Assembly (NCBI RefSeq): GCF_038051925.1
Contig: NZ_CP150634.1
Span: 4,658,300 to 4,722,299, forward strand
Origin: Methylotuvimicrobium sp. KM2
GTDB lineage: Bacteria; Pseudomonadota; Gammaproteobacteria; Methylococcales; Methylomonadaceae
Direction: 5' to 3'
DNA length: 64,000 nucleotides
Below the pieces are notes generated by a model that made no database searches, was not told the DNA's origin, and was given only the letters and a program-made list of their open reading frames with translations. Positions 50,634 to 58,338 of this stretch are shown here, piece by piece (within the stretch, counting starts at the first letter, position 1; each line of letters opens with the position of its first letter). The position numbers and the translations under genes are program-made.

Positions 50634-50989
50634 TGAATTCTTGACCTAATTGATTGAAATCCGGCTTTTTTACCATATAAGCAAGCCATTATAAAACAAT
50701 AAGGATTTAAGGAGAGTGCATTTATAGGTAATTGTTGAGACCCCTATCTTTTCCATGCTCCAGCGCTTGCCGTTATACACATCTCTTTGAAATACGCTGT
50801 TGGCCGTTTAGCGCGATGACAACATCCCGCAATCACGGGAATTCTGTAGGATACGCTGTGCGTACCATGGCGACCCCGCCAATATTAATCCAAGCCCTTG
50901 TGGTTTGACCTCGCTAGGGTTTCGGACCTTAGGTACGCGCAGCGTACCCTACAATTTATGCATAACGATGAACGTAGAGCGTTTAACCT

Positions 50990-51155
50990 GAATTCGGCAG
51001 TTTAACCATGAAGCACATGAAGTTCATGAAGGATTCCAAGAACTTACCAAATCCTTCTCGCTAACCTTTTTGGTGAGCGAAAGTTCTATACAAACGCGTA
51101 ATAAGCTATTGAATTAACTTCCTATTCTTCATGATCTTCATGGTGAAATGCTTTT
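50990..51155. repeat. R5 repeat, copy 1
   Basis: About 165 bp between ATTCGGCAGTTTAACCATGA on the left and CTTCATGGTGAAATGCTTTT on the right; CATGAAG words recur at each end. An inverted, diverged copy lies at 58339-58498 and fragments occur at 38.21, 55.43 and 63.59 kb. Confidence 0.65.
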
Positions 51156-51156
51156 T

Positions 51157-51332
51157 CTACTCCCTTCTTATTGAAGAATCGTTCAACTTTGTTGGGTATG
51201 GGGTATGTCTATCGAGGAGCGCCGTGAACCCGTCCATGGGGGCTTGACGGCGGCTCCCTGCCGCCGACATCCTCGCTAGGCATACCCCACACCTTCTCGT
51301 TCTTATACGCTTTTTCGGTCAAAAGGGAGTAG
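51157..51332. repeat. R4 repeat, copy 3 (MITE-like)
   Basis: 176 bp with ends CTACTCCCTTCTTATTGAAG and CGGTCAAAAGGGAGTAG. Arms GGGTATGGGGTATGTC and GCATACCCCACACC pair. Core: CGTCCATGGGGGCTTGACGG, GCGGCTCCCTGCCGCCGAC. Lacks the ATGCAGATTTTGC hairpin present in the 45.7-kb and 49.4-kb elements. Confidence 0.75.
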
Positions 51333-51487
51333 GTTAACCTGTTTCAACGTAAATGTTCAGACCCTCACCCAAACTTGTAAAGACCACAGCGACAAAACAA
51401 TGAGTTACGCATGTAAAGTACCAAAATAGGACGGGGTCTGAATACTTACGTTTCAACAGCTCGTTTGCAAAGTCCGGCTGCACGAAT

Positions 51488-52579
51488 TTAGGTATTTTGA
51501 ATCACGATATTCGGAAATTTAGTGCTGAAGTCTTTTGCTTTCAAGGCCAGTTTTGCGGCCATTTTTCGCGCAATTTCACGGTAAATCTCAGCTGAACGAC
51601 CGCCGGGATCAGAGATAACGGTTGGACGACCCGAGTCGGCGTTTAGCCTGATGTCTTTATCTAACGGTAACGCACCCAATAACGGCACTTGGTTTTTTTC
51701 AGCCATCGCCGCGCCGCCGCCGCTACCGAAAATCGCTTCTTCATGACCGCACTGGCTACAAATATGCACGCTCATATTTTCGACGATACCCAACACCGGT
51801 ACGTTGACCTTATCGAACATCGCTAAACCGCGTTGTGCATCGAGAAGCGCGATATCTTGCGGCGTCGTGACGATAACCGCACCGCTAACCGGTATTTGTT
51901 GCGACAGCGTTAATTGAATGTCCCCTGTGCCGGGCGGTAGATCCACTATCAGATAATCGAGATCGGTCCAACGCGTTTCCTTGAGCAATTGCTGTAACGC
52001 ACCGGTTACCATAGGGCCGCGCCAAATCATCGGCTGGCTTGTGTCGACCAGATAGCCGATCGAATTGGTTTGTAAACCGAACGACATCTTCGGCAGCATG
52101 GTTTTGCCGTCTTCGCTTTCCGGAAAACCGGATTGACCTAGCATCGTCGGAATGCTCGGTCCATAGATGTCGGCATCCAGAATACCGACCTTAGCGCCTT
52201 CCGCCGCCAAGGCCAGGGCTAAATTTACCGCAGTTGTCGATTTACCAACGCCCCCTTTGCCGGAAGCGACTGCGATGATGTTTTTGATGCCCGGCAACGG
52301 TTTCAATCCTTGCTGAACCGCATGCGATAAAATATTGACCGTGACATCGATCGTCACGGTACCGATGCCTTCCAACGACTTAATGTGTTCTGCTACCGCC
52401 GATTTAAGCTCATCCAGATGTTTTTTGGCCGGGTAGCCTAATTCCAGTTTAATCGAGACATCAGCACCGTCAACGTTGATGGATTTAAGCGATTTAGCCG
52501 AAATCAAATCGGTTTCAACATTGGGATCGATAAACGTCTTCAATCGATTTTCGATGTCTGCTTGGGTAATTTGTGCCAT
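51488..52579 (-). CDS. mrp: Mrp/ApbC-type iron-sulfur cluster carrier ATPase
   Basis: A 363-aa P-loop protein that carries 4Fe-4S clusters to apoproteins in the cytosol. Residues 1-95 are the MIP18/DUF59-like N-terminal domain. The deviant Walker A is SGKGGVGKSTTAVNLALAL, followed by GILDADIYGPSIPTMLG, IVDLPPGTGDIQLTLSQ and the cluster-binding CSQC in NMSVHICSQCGHEE. Length and motifs are normal. It stands alone; the region upstream to 52780 may hold its promoter on the minus strand. Confidence 0.95.
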   Translation of the reverse strand: MAQITQADIENRLKTFIDPNVETDLISAKSLKSINVDGADVSIKLELGYPAKKHLDELKSAVAEHIKSLEGIGTVTIDVTVNILSHAVQQGLKPLPGIKNIIAVASGKGGVGKSTTAVNLALALAAEGAKVGILDADIYGPSIPTMLGQSGFPESEDGKTMLPKMSFGLQTNSIGYLVDTSQPMIWRGPMVTGALQQLLKETRWTDLDYLIVDLPPGTGDIQLTLSQQIPVSGAVIVTTPQDIALLDAQRGLAMFDKVNVPVLGIVENMSVHICSQCGHEEAIFGSGGGAAMAEKNQVPLLGALPLDKDIRLNADSGRPTVISDPGGRSAEIYREIARKMAAKLALKAKDFSTKFPNIVIQNT

Positions 52580-52780
52580 GAGTGCTCCGGGTAAGGAAGT
52601 ATTGAATTAATAACCAACTAAAATACTAAGGATTGGTATTGTACAATCTGAAACCATTATTGACCACTGAACAAGCTATTTCAAAACTTAGCGGTCGTTA
52701 TCCCATGCTTGCGGAAATTGCTTTAGCGAACTATTTTTTTAATATCTTGATGTCATATCGCTCATTTTCAGGTTGTTGAA

Positions 52781-53263
52781 ATGGTCAAACGAATTTCTAT
52801 TGTAGTTTTAGCGGTGTTGACGATGACGGCTTATTCTGATGAGAATTTGAAACAAAAGGCCCATACTGCTTTACGTGACTTTTTTCAATTAAACGGGAAG
52901 TCACTGAGTTTTGATGGGACTTATGTCGATACGCCGGCCGAATTTGGTCGAACATGTCGCATAAACATTGATTTCACAATTCCGGGCCGGGAATATTTAA
53001 CGATCAGCGGAGAATATACCGCAGTTGGCACATTGGGCGACGGCATTTATTTCGATGCCGCTCCCGATACTTTTACCAGGGTCGAAATACAAAACGGCAG
53101 CCTAATCGTGGAACAACAATTTCGCGATAGCTTCGTCACCGGTTCCGAATCCGTGTTGAAAGCAACTAAGCATTCCGGTCGACTAAAAATCCGATTAAAG
53201 CAAATGAATCGGTTTTTATTTTTTACCGATACCGTGGAAAAACGCTGTATCGCAACACTTTAA
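52781..53263 (+). CDS. Exported protein of unknown function, 160 aa
   Basis: The N-terminus MVKRISIVVLAVLTMTAYSD is a signal peptide. The mature domain is beta-rich (KSLSFDGTYVDTPAEFGRTC, then YLTISGEYTAVGTLGDGIYF), containing two cysteines that could pair. No known family. It is encoded 12 bp upstream of an alpha/beta hydrolase gene on the same strand, so the two are likely one transcript. Confidence 0.7.
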   Translation: MVKRISIVVLAVLTMTAYSDENLKQKAHTALRDFFQLNGKSLSFDGTYVDTPAEFGRTCRINIDFTIPGREYLTISGEYTAVGTLGDGIYFDAAPDTFTRVEIQNGSLIVEQQFRDSFVTGSESVLKATKHSGRLKIRLKQMNRFLFFTDTVEKRCIATL

Positions 53264-53275
53264 CGGAGAGCTTCC

Positions 53276-54076
53276 ATGGCCGTAGACCCGAAAAAACCGC
53301 GGACCGTTTTGATCATTCATGGCGTTCAGACCGGCGACGATAGCGATTTGAATCAAGATCGACTCATCGAACAGTTACTAAAGAGTCGTCTGGGCAATAT
53401 GCCGCTTCAATTCAAGACCGATCTTTATCGTTATGAAAATTTAAACAATCAAGCGCAAAGCAAATATCGGAAATTAATCAAACTCATTGCCGCCAATCCG
53501 ATAGGCGAAGTTTTGGCCGGCAATGCCCTCGATCTCATCGGCGATGTCGTCACCGCGCGCCTCGACACCAGCACCGCAGCACAAATTAGGCAAGGCTTCA
53601 AGAATAAGATTCTCGAGATTTTTACCGGAGGCAGTCCTTGTTATGTAGTCGCTCACAGTTTAGGTTCGATCTATGCCTTTGATGTGATCAACGAGTTGAT
53701 CAAGGATAACCATTACTTTGACAGAAATTCGCGCCGAACCTGGCCGGTACAGGGATTAATCACGCTCGGTTCGCCGATAGGGTTGTCGATGTTCAAGAAA
53801 AGGCGTCAGAAAGTCCAATCTCTTGGCGAGGGAACCAAGATGTTCCGCTGGCTCAATTATTGGGACCGGACCGATCCGGTCGTATCCGGAAAATTGTTCG
53901 GCCAAACGCTAAACGGATTCGAGATCGCCGAAAAATACCGCACCGAATCGCCGGACTTAGGCTGGGTCATCCGCGATCGGCCGGTCGATACCGGTAAAGC
54001 TTGGCTCATGGCGCATGTCGCGTATTGGGAAAACCCGATGGTCGGCGACGGCTTGTTCGATTTAGTCACTAACTAA
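53276..54076 (+). CDS. Alpha/beta-fold hydrolase, 266 aa
   Basis: The nucleophile elbow is VVAHSLGSIYAFDVI, matching GxSxG in the form AHSLG. The oxyanion-hole region is VLIIHGVQTGDDSDLNQDRL, and LITLGSPIGLSMF follows. No signal peptide, so cytosolic. The family resembles lipase-like serine hydrolases found with stress or surface genes; no substrate can be given. An ACGGAGAG site precedes the ATG. The stop codon TAA at 54074-54076 is the first three bases of an R1 repeat (TAAGGATTTCG), so the last residues may have been altered by the insertion. Confidence 0.85.
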   Translation: MAVDPKKPRTVLIIHGVQTGDDSDLNQDRLIEQLLKSRLGNMPLQFKTDLYRYENLNNQAQSKYRKLIKLIAANPIGEVLAGNALDLIGDVVTARLDTSTAAQIRQGFKNKILEIFTGGSPCYVVAHSLGSIYAFDVINELIKDNHYFDRNSRRTWPVQGLITLGSPIGLSMFKKRRQKVQSLGEGTKMFRWLNYWDRTDPVVSGKLFGQTLNGFEIAEKYRTESPDLGWVIRDRPVDTGKAWLMAHVAYWENPMVGDGLFDLVTN

Positions 54077-54328
54077 GGATTTCGTGATAAACAAAGTCCT
54101 GGAGCTATACGCTTTGTTGAGGGTACGGTAACTCGCTTGGCAGGACGCCGTGAACCCAGCACCTAAATTATCCAAGATGATCAACCATAGCCAACGGGTT
54201 ATGGAATTTAGTTGCTGGGTGAATACGTCCTTGTAGGCTTGACGGCGGCTTTCCCTGCCGCCGACACCTGCCAATCGAGCAACCGAACCCTCCGTAAAAT
54301 AAGGAAGTTATTTACGACCAAATCCTAA
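54074..54328. repeat. R1 repeat, copy D, carrying the 65-bp palindrome
   Basis: 255 bp. Ends TAAGGATTTCGTGATAAACA and CGACCAAATCCTAA. The core is in inverted orientation: GCTTGGCAGGACGCCGTGAA, inserted element, TGAATACGTCC, then GACGGCGGCTTTCCCTGCCG. It supplies the stop of the hydrolase gene upstream and ends 14 bp before the lipoprotein gene. Confidence 0.85.
54155..54219. mobile_element. 65-bp palindromic mini-element, copy 4
   Basis: CCCAGCACCTAAATT on the left; AATTTAGTTGCTGGG on the right (one change). Flanked by TGAA at 54151-54154 and 54220-54223. The clearest case, because R1 copies A-C show the same site without the insertion. Confidence 0.88.
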
Positions 54329-54342
54329 GCGGAACAGAAAAC

Positions 54343-54873
54343 ATGAAAAAATTATCGATTTCGATTTGCCTATTAATCCTCCTCAACGGTTGTACGCTTT
54401 CGATGTATACAGCTGAACTGGATGCGTTGAATTCCGACGGCGCGCCGCGCAAAGCCCAGCTGTATTGGTCGAAAACCGACCGGTTGATCGGCGCCGCGAA
54501 AGCCGGTCCGGTCATCTTGATGACCGAATGCAGCACACGCCGACTGAGCTTCGATGAAACCGAGGCGGGAATTATTTACCGAGGCGAGCCCGGCCGAGAC
54601 CGGGTTGCCGGCCAAAACGAAACAATCGCGGACGGGACGGTCTGCGCGAAACTCGAAACGCAGTCGAAACTCGCCGAATTGCAAGCCGGCGAGTTAATGC
54701 TGTCGATGCTTTGCGAAGCCGTGTATGACGAATTCAGTATACAAGAGGGTTTATATACGCCAGCTTATCTTCAAGCCCGCGAAGCGCCTTACCTTTTCGA
54801 CGTTCAAGAAAATACGAGTTGGAGCTTGTTCGGGGAAACGCCGACAGCGCCGGAGCCGCCGGAGTGTATGTGA
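54343..54873 (+). CDS. Putative lipoprotein, 176 aa
   Basis: The N-terminus MKKLSISICLLILLNGC is a lipoprotein signal with the lipobox cysteine at residue 17. The mature part is alpha/beta with about five more cysteines (TECSTRRLSF, TVCAKLET, LCEAVYDEF and ECM at the end). No recognised family. It is probably anchored to the outer membrane. It starts 14 bp after an R1 repeat; its ribosome site (AGCGGAAC) lies just after the repeat. Confidence 0.7.
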   Translation: MKKLSISICLLILLNGCTLSMYTAELDALNSDGAPRKAQLYWSKTDRLIGAAKAGPVILMTECSTRRLSFDETEAGIIYRGEPGRDRVAGQNETIADGTVCAKLETQSKLAELQAGELMLSMLCEAVYDEFSIQEGLYTPAYLQAREAPYLFDVQENTSWSLFGETPTAPEPPECM

Positions 54874-55193
54874 GCAATGCGCGTTCGGGGCGGTTTGAAT
54901 AACCCGCCCCGCATGGGTTGCACGTAGCCCGTATGCAGCGAAAGCGGAATACGGGAGTGTCGTGGCTCCGAGTGTCCCGGATTGCGCTACGCTCCATCCG
55001 GGCTACGCTGTTTAGACTCGCAGAAATAGGGCGGTAGCGATTTAGCCGCGGGAATCTGCGCCTAGGCAGGACGGGGTTTGCAACCCCGTTCTAAATATTT
55101 CGACCGAGGCCAAAGCAAATCATAACGTTCGGGGCGGGTTGTATAAACTAGCCCCATGAATTAAAGACTGTGAAAGTATTCAATCTTACGAAA

Positions 55194-55424
55194 TATACCC
55201 ATCGCACTTCAAATTTCGGCATTGATGCGTGGAGGTGCCGGGGTGTTCGGCAAAGGCTTTGACAGCAGGGATGCTGTCACAGAGCCTACATGGACGTATT
55301 CACCCAGCACCTAAATTCCATAGCTCATTGGCTAGGATTAATTGTCCAGGATAATTTAGGTGCTGGGTTCACGGCGTCCTTTGACGGACACTCCGGCGCC
55401 GAAATTTGACCAGCAAAGGGTATA
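55194..55424. repeat. R3 composite repeat, copy 2, carrying the 65-bp palindrome
   Basis: 231 bp with ends TATACCCATCGCACTTCAAA and AAAGGGTATA. Core: GGTGCCGGGGTGTTCGGC, GACAGCAGGGATGCTGTC, GGACGTATTCA, inserted element, TTCACGGCGTCC. The same composite as at 26.66 kb, with a different inner hairpin. Confidence 0.8.
55303..55367. mobile_element. 65-bp palindromic mini-element, copy 5
   Basis: CCCAGCACCTAAATT and its complement at the ends; TTCA on both sides (55299-55302, 55368-55371). Nearly identical to the copy at 26782-26846. Confidence 0.85.
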
Positions 55425-55544
55425 ACCATGAAACGCATGAAGTGACATGAACAATTAGTCTATTGCATTCATAGTCTTTTTCTTCATGTCCTTCATGATG
55501 AATAAATTTTTTATGATATATTCGCCAAAACTTTCGCTTCCTCA

Positions 55545-56468
55545 TTAGCTAGTCAATTCGTCGGCCATTGCGGCAATGTCGTCAAGCGAAGCGCTGAATT
55601 CGGCGAGTTTTTGATGAACCGCATCCGAATTCAAATTCAATACGGCGAACTCCTCTTCGCCGTAATTTTGATTTTGTCCGTCGCCGATACCTAAGGTTCC
55701 TAATAAACAATCGCTTAAATACACCAATAAATTCAGCCGGTAATTGTCGCCGCGGTAATGCGGGTTATGGTGATGATAAACGACATCGACAATCGGTTTC
55801 GGCATCGACCAACTGCGCATGAGCCAAGTGCCTAGCAAAGTATGGTCGACGCCGAAGGCAAACCGCTCGATGTTGAAAACGCTTAGTGTGGCATTCGCAT
55901 CAATGATTCTCGATAAATAAGCAAACTCTTCCGGAAACTCGTGTCCAAGCAATGGGAAGCCGATGTTGTGCAGCAACGAGGCTAAAAATAACGTTTGACG
56001 GTCCGGTCTTTCTTCGGCCGGCATCATTTCGCCGATCGCCAATGCCAGGCGAGAACCGGCAATGGCTTGAATCCACAACATTCGAGTGCCGATATTACCG
56101 ATTTTCGGTGCTTTGAGCGGCGATAACGCGCTAAGGCCCAATGCCAAATTCATCACAAAATCATAGCCTAATACTCGGACTATCGACTCTTGTATCGATA
56201 CTATCTTACCACGGTAGCCGTAAAGGGCCGAACTGGCCCAGCGAATCACCTGTGAACTCAGAATCGGGTCCATTTCGATGATCGCCGCCAATTTTTTCGC
56301 ATCCGCTAACGGATCCGACGCCAATTCAATAATTTGCCGAGCAATGCCCGGTAAGGGTGGAAGAGCCTTGATGAGATTGATTTCTTCACGCAAGTCGACC
56401 GGATGCGAAAAATTATCCAAGCCTGGATCGATAGTGTTGATAGTCCAACTACGCAGTGATGATTCCAT
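55545..56468 (-). CDS. HDOD domain protein, 307 aa
   Basis: Residues 30-240 carry an HDOD domain: INLIKALPPLPGIARQIIEL, then LAAIIEMDPILSSQVIRWAS, SIQESIVRVLGYDFVMNLAL, FLASLLHNIGFPLLGHEFPE. It lacks the full HD metal site of phosphodiesterases, like most HDOD proteins, so it is probably a signalling adaptor. The frame opens with TTG at 56474; I take the ATG at 56468. It follows the sigma-54 activator gene by 11 bp on the same strand, so one operon; an accessory role to that regulator is plausible. Confidence 0.9.
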   Translation of the reverse strand: MESSLRSWTINTIDPGLDNFSHPVDLREEINLIKALPPLPGIARQIIELASDPLADAKKLAAIIEMDPILSSQVIRWASSALYGYRGKIVSIQESIVRVLGYDFVMNLALGLSALSPLKAPKIGNIGTRMLWIQAIAGSRLALAIGEMMPAEERPDRQTLFLASLLHNIGFPLLGHEFPEEFAYLSRIIDANATLSVFNIERFAFGVDHTLLGTWLMRSWSMPKPIVDVVYHHHNPHYRGDNYRLNLLVYLSDCLLGTLGIGDGQNQNYGEEEFAVLNLNSDAVHQKLAEFSASLDDIAAMADELTS

Positions 56469-56479
56469 TGTCAACTCTA

Positions 56480-57796
56480 TTAATTGATATTGAGGCGATT
56501 TAATTTGCGGTATAAAGTTCTTTCGCTGATATTCATTTCGGAAGCAATCAGCTTACGGTTGCCTTGATATTTTTTGATCAGGGACCTAATGAACTCGGCT
56601 TCGATAGTATCCAAAGGGTTTATGTTTGATGCCCCGGTATCCTCAATTACCGTTCCTTGTCCGCGTCTTTCTATCATACCGGGTTTTAATGTAGCGCCTT
56701 GACGCCGCATGATGGAAATGTCCAGTTCATCGATAGTGTGGCTTTTGCAAAGGCATGTAGCAAGCTGCAGACAATTTTTCAGTTCGCGTATATTGCCGGG
56801 CCATTTGTGCTGCATTAATTTTTGCATCGCGGCTTTGGTCATACTATATACACAGTGGTCGCGTTGCCCGAACGACTTAAGAAAATGCCCTACCAGTGCC
56901 GGCATATCTTCTATCCGGTCTCTTAAAGCCGGTATTTCCAACGGAAAAACCGACAATCGGTAGAATAAATCTTCCCGGAACAGTCCGTTCCTCACCATTT
57001 CGCCAAGGTTTCTGTGCGTGGCAGTCACGACTCGAACCGTCGATGTCAACGATGCGGTACCGCCTACCCGCCTAAATTGGCCGCTTTCCAATGCTCTTAA
57101 TAACTTAGGTTGCAAAGAGACCGGCAATTCGCCGACCTCATCAAGAAACAAAGTGCCTCCGTCCGCTAGTTCGAATAATCCTTTTTTAGCGGATGCCGCG
57201 CCGGTAAAGGAGCCCTTTTCATGGCCGAACAGCTCGCTTTCGAACAAGTCTTCTCCGAGTACTGTGCAATCGACGATGACAAATTCTCCCTCGGCATTTT
57301 GCGATTGCCGATGAATAAATTCGGCGGCCAGCTCTTTGCCGGTTCCGGTTTCGCCGTTTAACATGACCGGTACATTCGATTGAGCGGCCTTTTGCAATTT
57401 AGTTTTCAGATTTATGAAGGCAGAAGACGTGCCAACCATCTTTGGGATTTTATCCTGAGGTTCCGACGCACCGGCGGTAAGTACCGACTCACCTAGATAA
57501 AGCGTGCCGTCGGCATCGAGCAAAGGATAGCCCCGAACTTTCAATGAATACTCGCGTTCGTCCACGGTTTCGTTGAATAAACCCGCATAAGGCTCAAGCG
57601 TTTGAAAAAAACGTCGATGCCGGCAATCGCCAGGATTATTGCAGCACGAATTACCCAAAATACTTTCTCTGGACAGCCCGAAATGATTTTCCCAGGCGCG
57701 ATTAACGGCAACGATTTGTTGAGCTGCATTAACAATAATAAAAGGCAGGTCGTGGGTTTCGAGTAGCGAATTCAGCGTGAACGAGTTTGTTTGCAT
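56480..57796 (-). CDS. PAS-type sigma-54-dependent transcriptional activator (bacterial enhancer-binding protein)
   Basis: A 438-aa regulator. Residues 8-110 form a PAS sensor with a cysteine cluster (C51, C52, C58, H60 in GNSCCNNPGDCRHRR) that might bind metal, heme or sense redox. The AAA+ domain follows: Walker A GETGTGKE, the sigma-54 contact loop as GSFTGA (GAFTGA variant), and Walker B GGTLFLDEVGEL. The Fis-type helix-turn-helix is at the end (YQGNRKLIASEMNISERTLY). Unlike PrsR-type regulators it has no receiver domain. The TTG at 57829 opens the frame; ATG 57796 is preferred. A TGTCA-motif array and a sigma-54 promoter lie just beyond its start. Confidence 0.93.
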   Translation of the reverse strand: MQTNSFTLNSLLETHDLPFIIVNAAQQIVAVNRAWENHFGLSRESILGNSCCNNPGDCRHRRFFQTLEPYAGLFNETVDEREYSLKVRGYPLLDADGTLYLGESVLTAGASEPQDKIPKMVGTSSAFINLKTKLQKAAQSNVPVMLNGETGTGKELAAEFIHRQSQNAEGEFVIVDCTVLGEDLFESELFGHEKGSFTGAASAKKGLFELADGGTLFLDEVGELPVSLQPKLLRALESGQFRRVGGTASLTSTVRVVTATHRNLGEMVRNGLFREDLFYRLSVFPLEIPALRDRIEDMPALVGHFLKSFGQRDHCVYSMTKAAMQKLMQHKWPGNIRELKNCLQLATCLCKSHTIDELDISIMRRQGATLKPGMIERRGQGTVIEDTGASNINPLDTIEAEFIRSLIKKYQGNRKLIASEMNISERTLYRKLNRLNIN

Positions 57797-57842
57797 AGTT
57801 CCAATCGGCAAGTTATATCCGAAAACCAAATTTCAGCGCCAC

Positions 57843-57902
57843 TTGTCAGTCTTTCGGTTGAGTGACGTGTCAGCCCTGGCAGTCAGCATGACATTTTTGT
57901 CA
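57843..57902. promoter_or_regulatory. Array of TGTCA/TGACA motifs, probable enhancer for the activator
   Basis: Within 60 bp there are TTGTCAG (57843), the palindrome TGACGTGTCA (57863-57872), AGTCAG (57881) and TGACATTTTTGTCA (57889-57902). That gives about five TGTCA or TGACA half-sites. They lie 160-220 bp upstream of a sigma-54 promoter, the usual distance for an activator binding site, and just upstream of the activator gene itself. Binding by this particular activator is inferred. Confidence 0.65.
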
Positions 57903-58063
57903 GGTCCGGAATGCATTCTAACTGATTCGTTCATTATTAAAAGGATTTCGGATTTAATCAAAAAAAGAACCGTTGGTTACCATATGAGATGGCCCGGCAC
58001 TTAGAAGGCATTGGCTTGGTGTTGTTCATTGATGCAGTAAGCAGGAATAGGGGCTTAAGAGAG

Positions 58064-58080
58064 TTGGCTTGAAAAATGCT
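58064..58080 (+). promoter_or_regulatory. Sigma-54 (-24/-12) promoter
   Basis: TTGGCTTGAAAAATGCT has GG and GC separated by exactly ten bases. It agrees at most positions with the sigma-54 consensus YTGGCACGRNNNTTGCW. It points rightward, 55 bp before the ATG of the 47-aa PEP-CTERM-like protein. A sigma-54 activator gene is adjacent and divergent. Confidence 0.8.
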
Positions 58081-58134
58081 GTTGTTTAAATAGCAGTTAC
58101 TTTTTTGAAACTTAATTGAATTATAGGATCAACA

Positions 58135-58278
58135 ATGAACGCAAAATCAATATTGCAGTATTCGATCTTGGCCCTGCTTTTTAAAGTGTTGACATCAACG
58201 GCCCCTGGACCTTCTTTATTTATTTTGTTGAGTTTTGCATTGATTACATTCGGCTTCATGAGAAAAAACCAGTCATAG
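58135..58278 (+). CDS. 47-aa protein with PEP-CTERM-like tail
   Basis: ATG at 58135 with an AGGAT site upstream, stop at 58278. The protein begins MNAKSILQYSILALLFKVLT, a signal-like segment. It ends APGPSLFILLSFALITFGFM then RKNQS, which has the plan of a PEP-CTERM sorting tail: P-x-P-S, a hydrophobic span, then basic residues. If both were processed, almost nothing would remain, so it may be a membrane micropeptide. Its promoter is of the sigma-54 type. It could alternatively be the remnant of a longer PEP-CTERM gene, but the ribosome site and promoter are intact. Confidence 0.65.
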   Translation: MNAKSILQYSILALLFKVLTSTAPGPSLFILLSFALITFGFMRKNQS

Positions 58279-58338
58279 CGAAGACTAAGAGCGCAACAGC
58301 ACTGAATGATTAATTGCTCTTTTAATCAGACATAAACC

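Larger units (their letters stand above)
50634..51487. other. Intergenic region between dcd and mrp, mostly repeats
   Basis: No gene is supported. Around 50850-50965 two GTAC-type hairpin words (GGATACGCTGTGCGTACC and GGTACGCGCAGCGTACC) face each other. 50990-51155 is an R5 repeat, 51157-51332 an R4 repeat. The 51340-51480 stretch holds GACCCTCACCCAAACTT and GACGGGGTCTGAA-type words, nothing else. Confidence 0.55.
54874..55544. other. Repeat-rich intergenic region
   Basis: No gene. Around 54925-55010 the hairpin GTAGCCCGTATGCAGCGAAA/GCTACGCTCCATCCGGGCTA is a common proteobacterial repeat type. An R3 composite (55194-55424) follows, and a piece of R5 (55427-55510, ACCATGAAACGCATGAAG to TTCATGTCCTTCATG). 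GGGGTTTGCAACCCCG at 55076 also occurs at 34.38 kb. Confidence 0.55.
57797..58134. other. Divergent regulatory interval
   Basis: No coding gene. It separates the sigma-54 activator (leftward) from the 47-aa protein (rightward). It holds the TGTCA array at 57843-57902 and the sigma-54 promoter at 58064-58080, listed separately. A frame on the plus strand here (57777-58004) overlaps the motif array and has no ribosome site. Confidence 0.7.
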
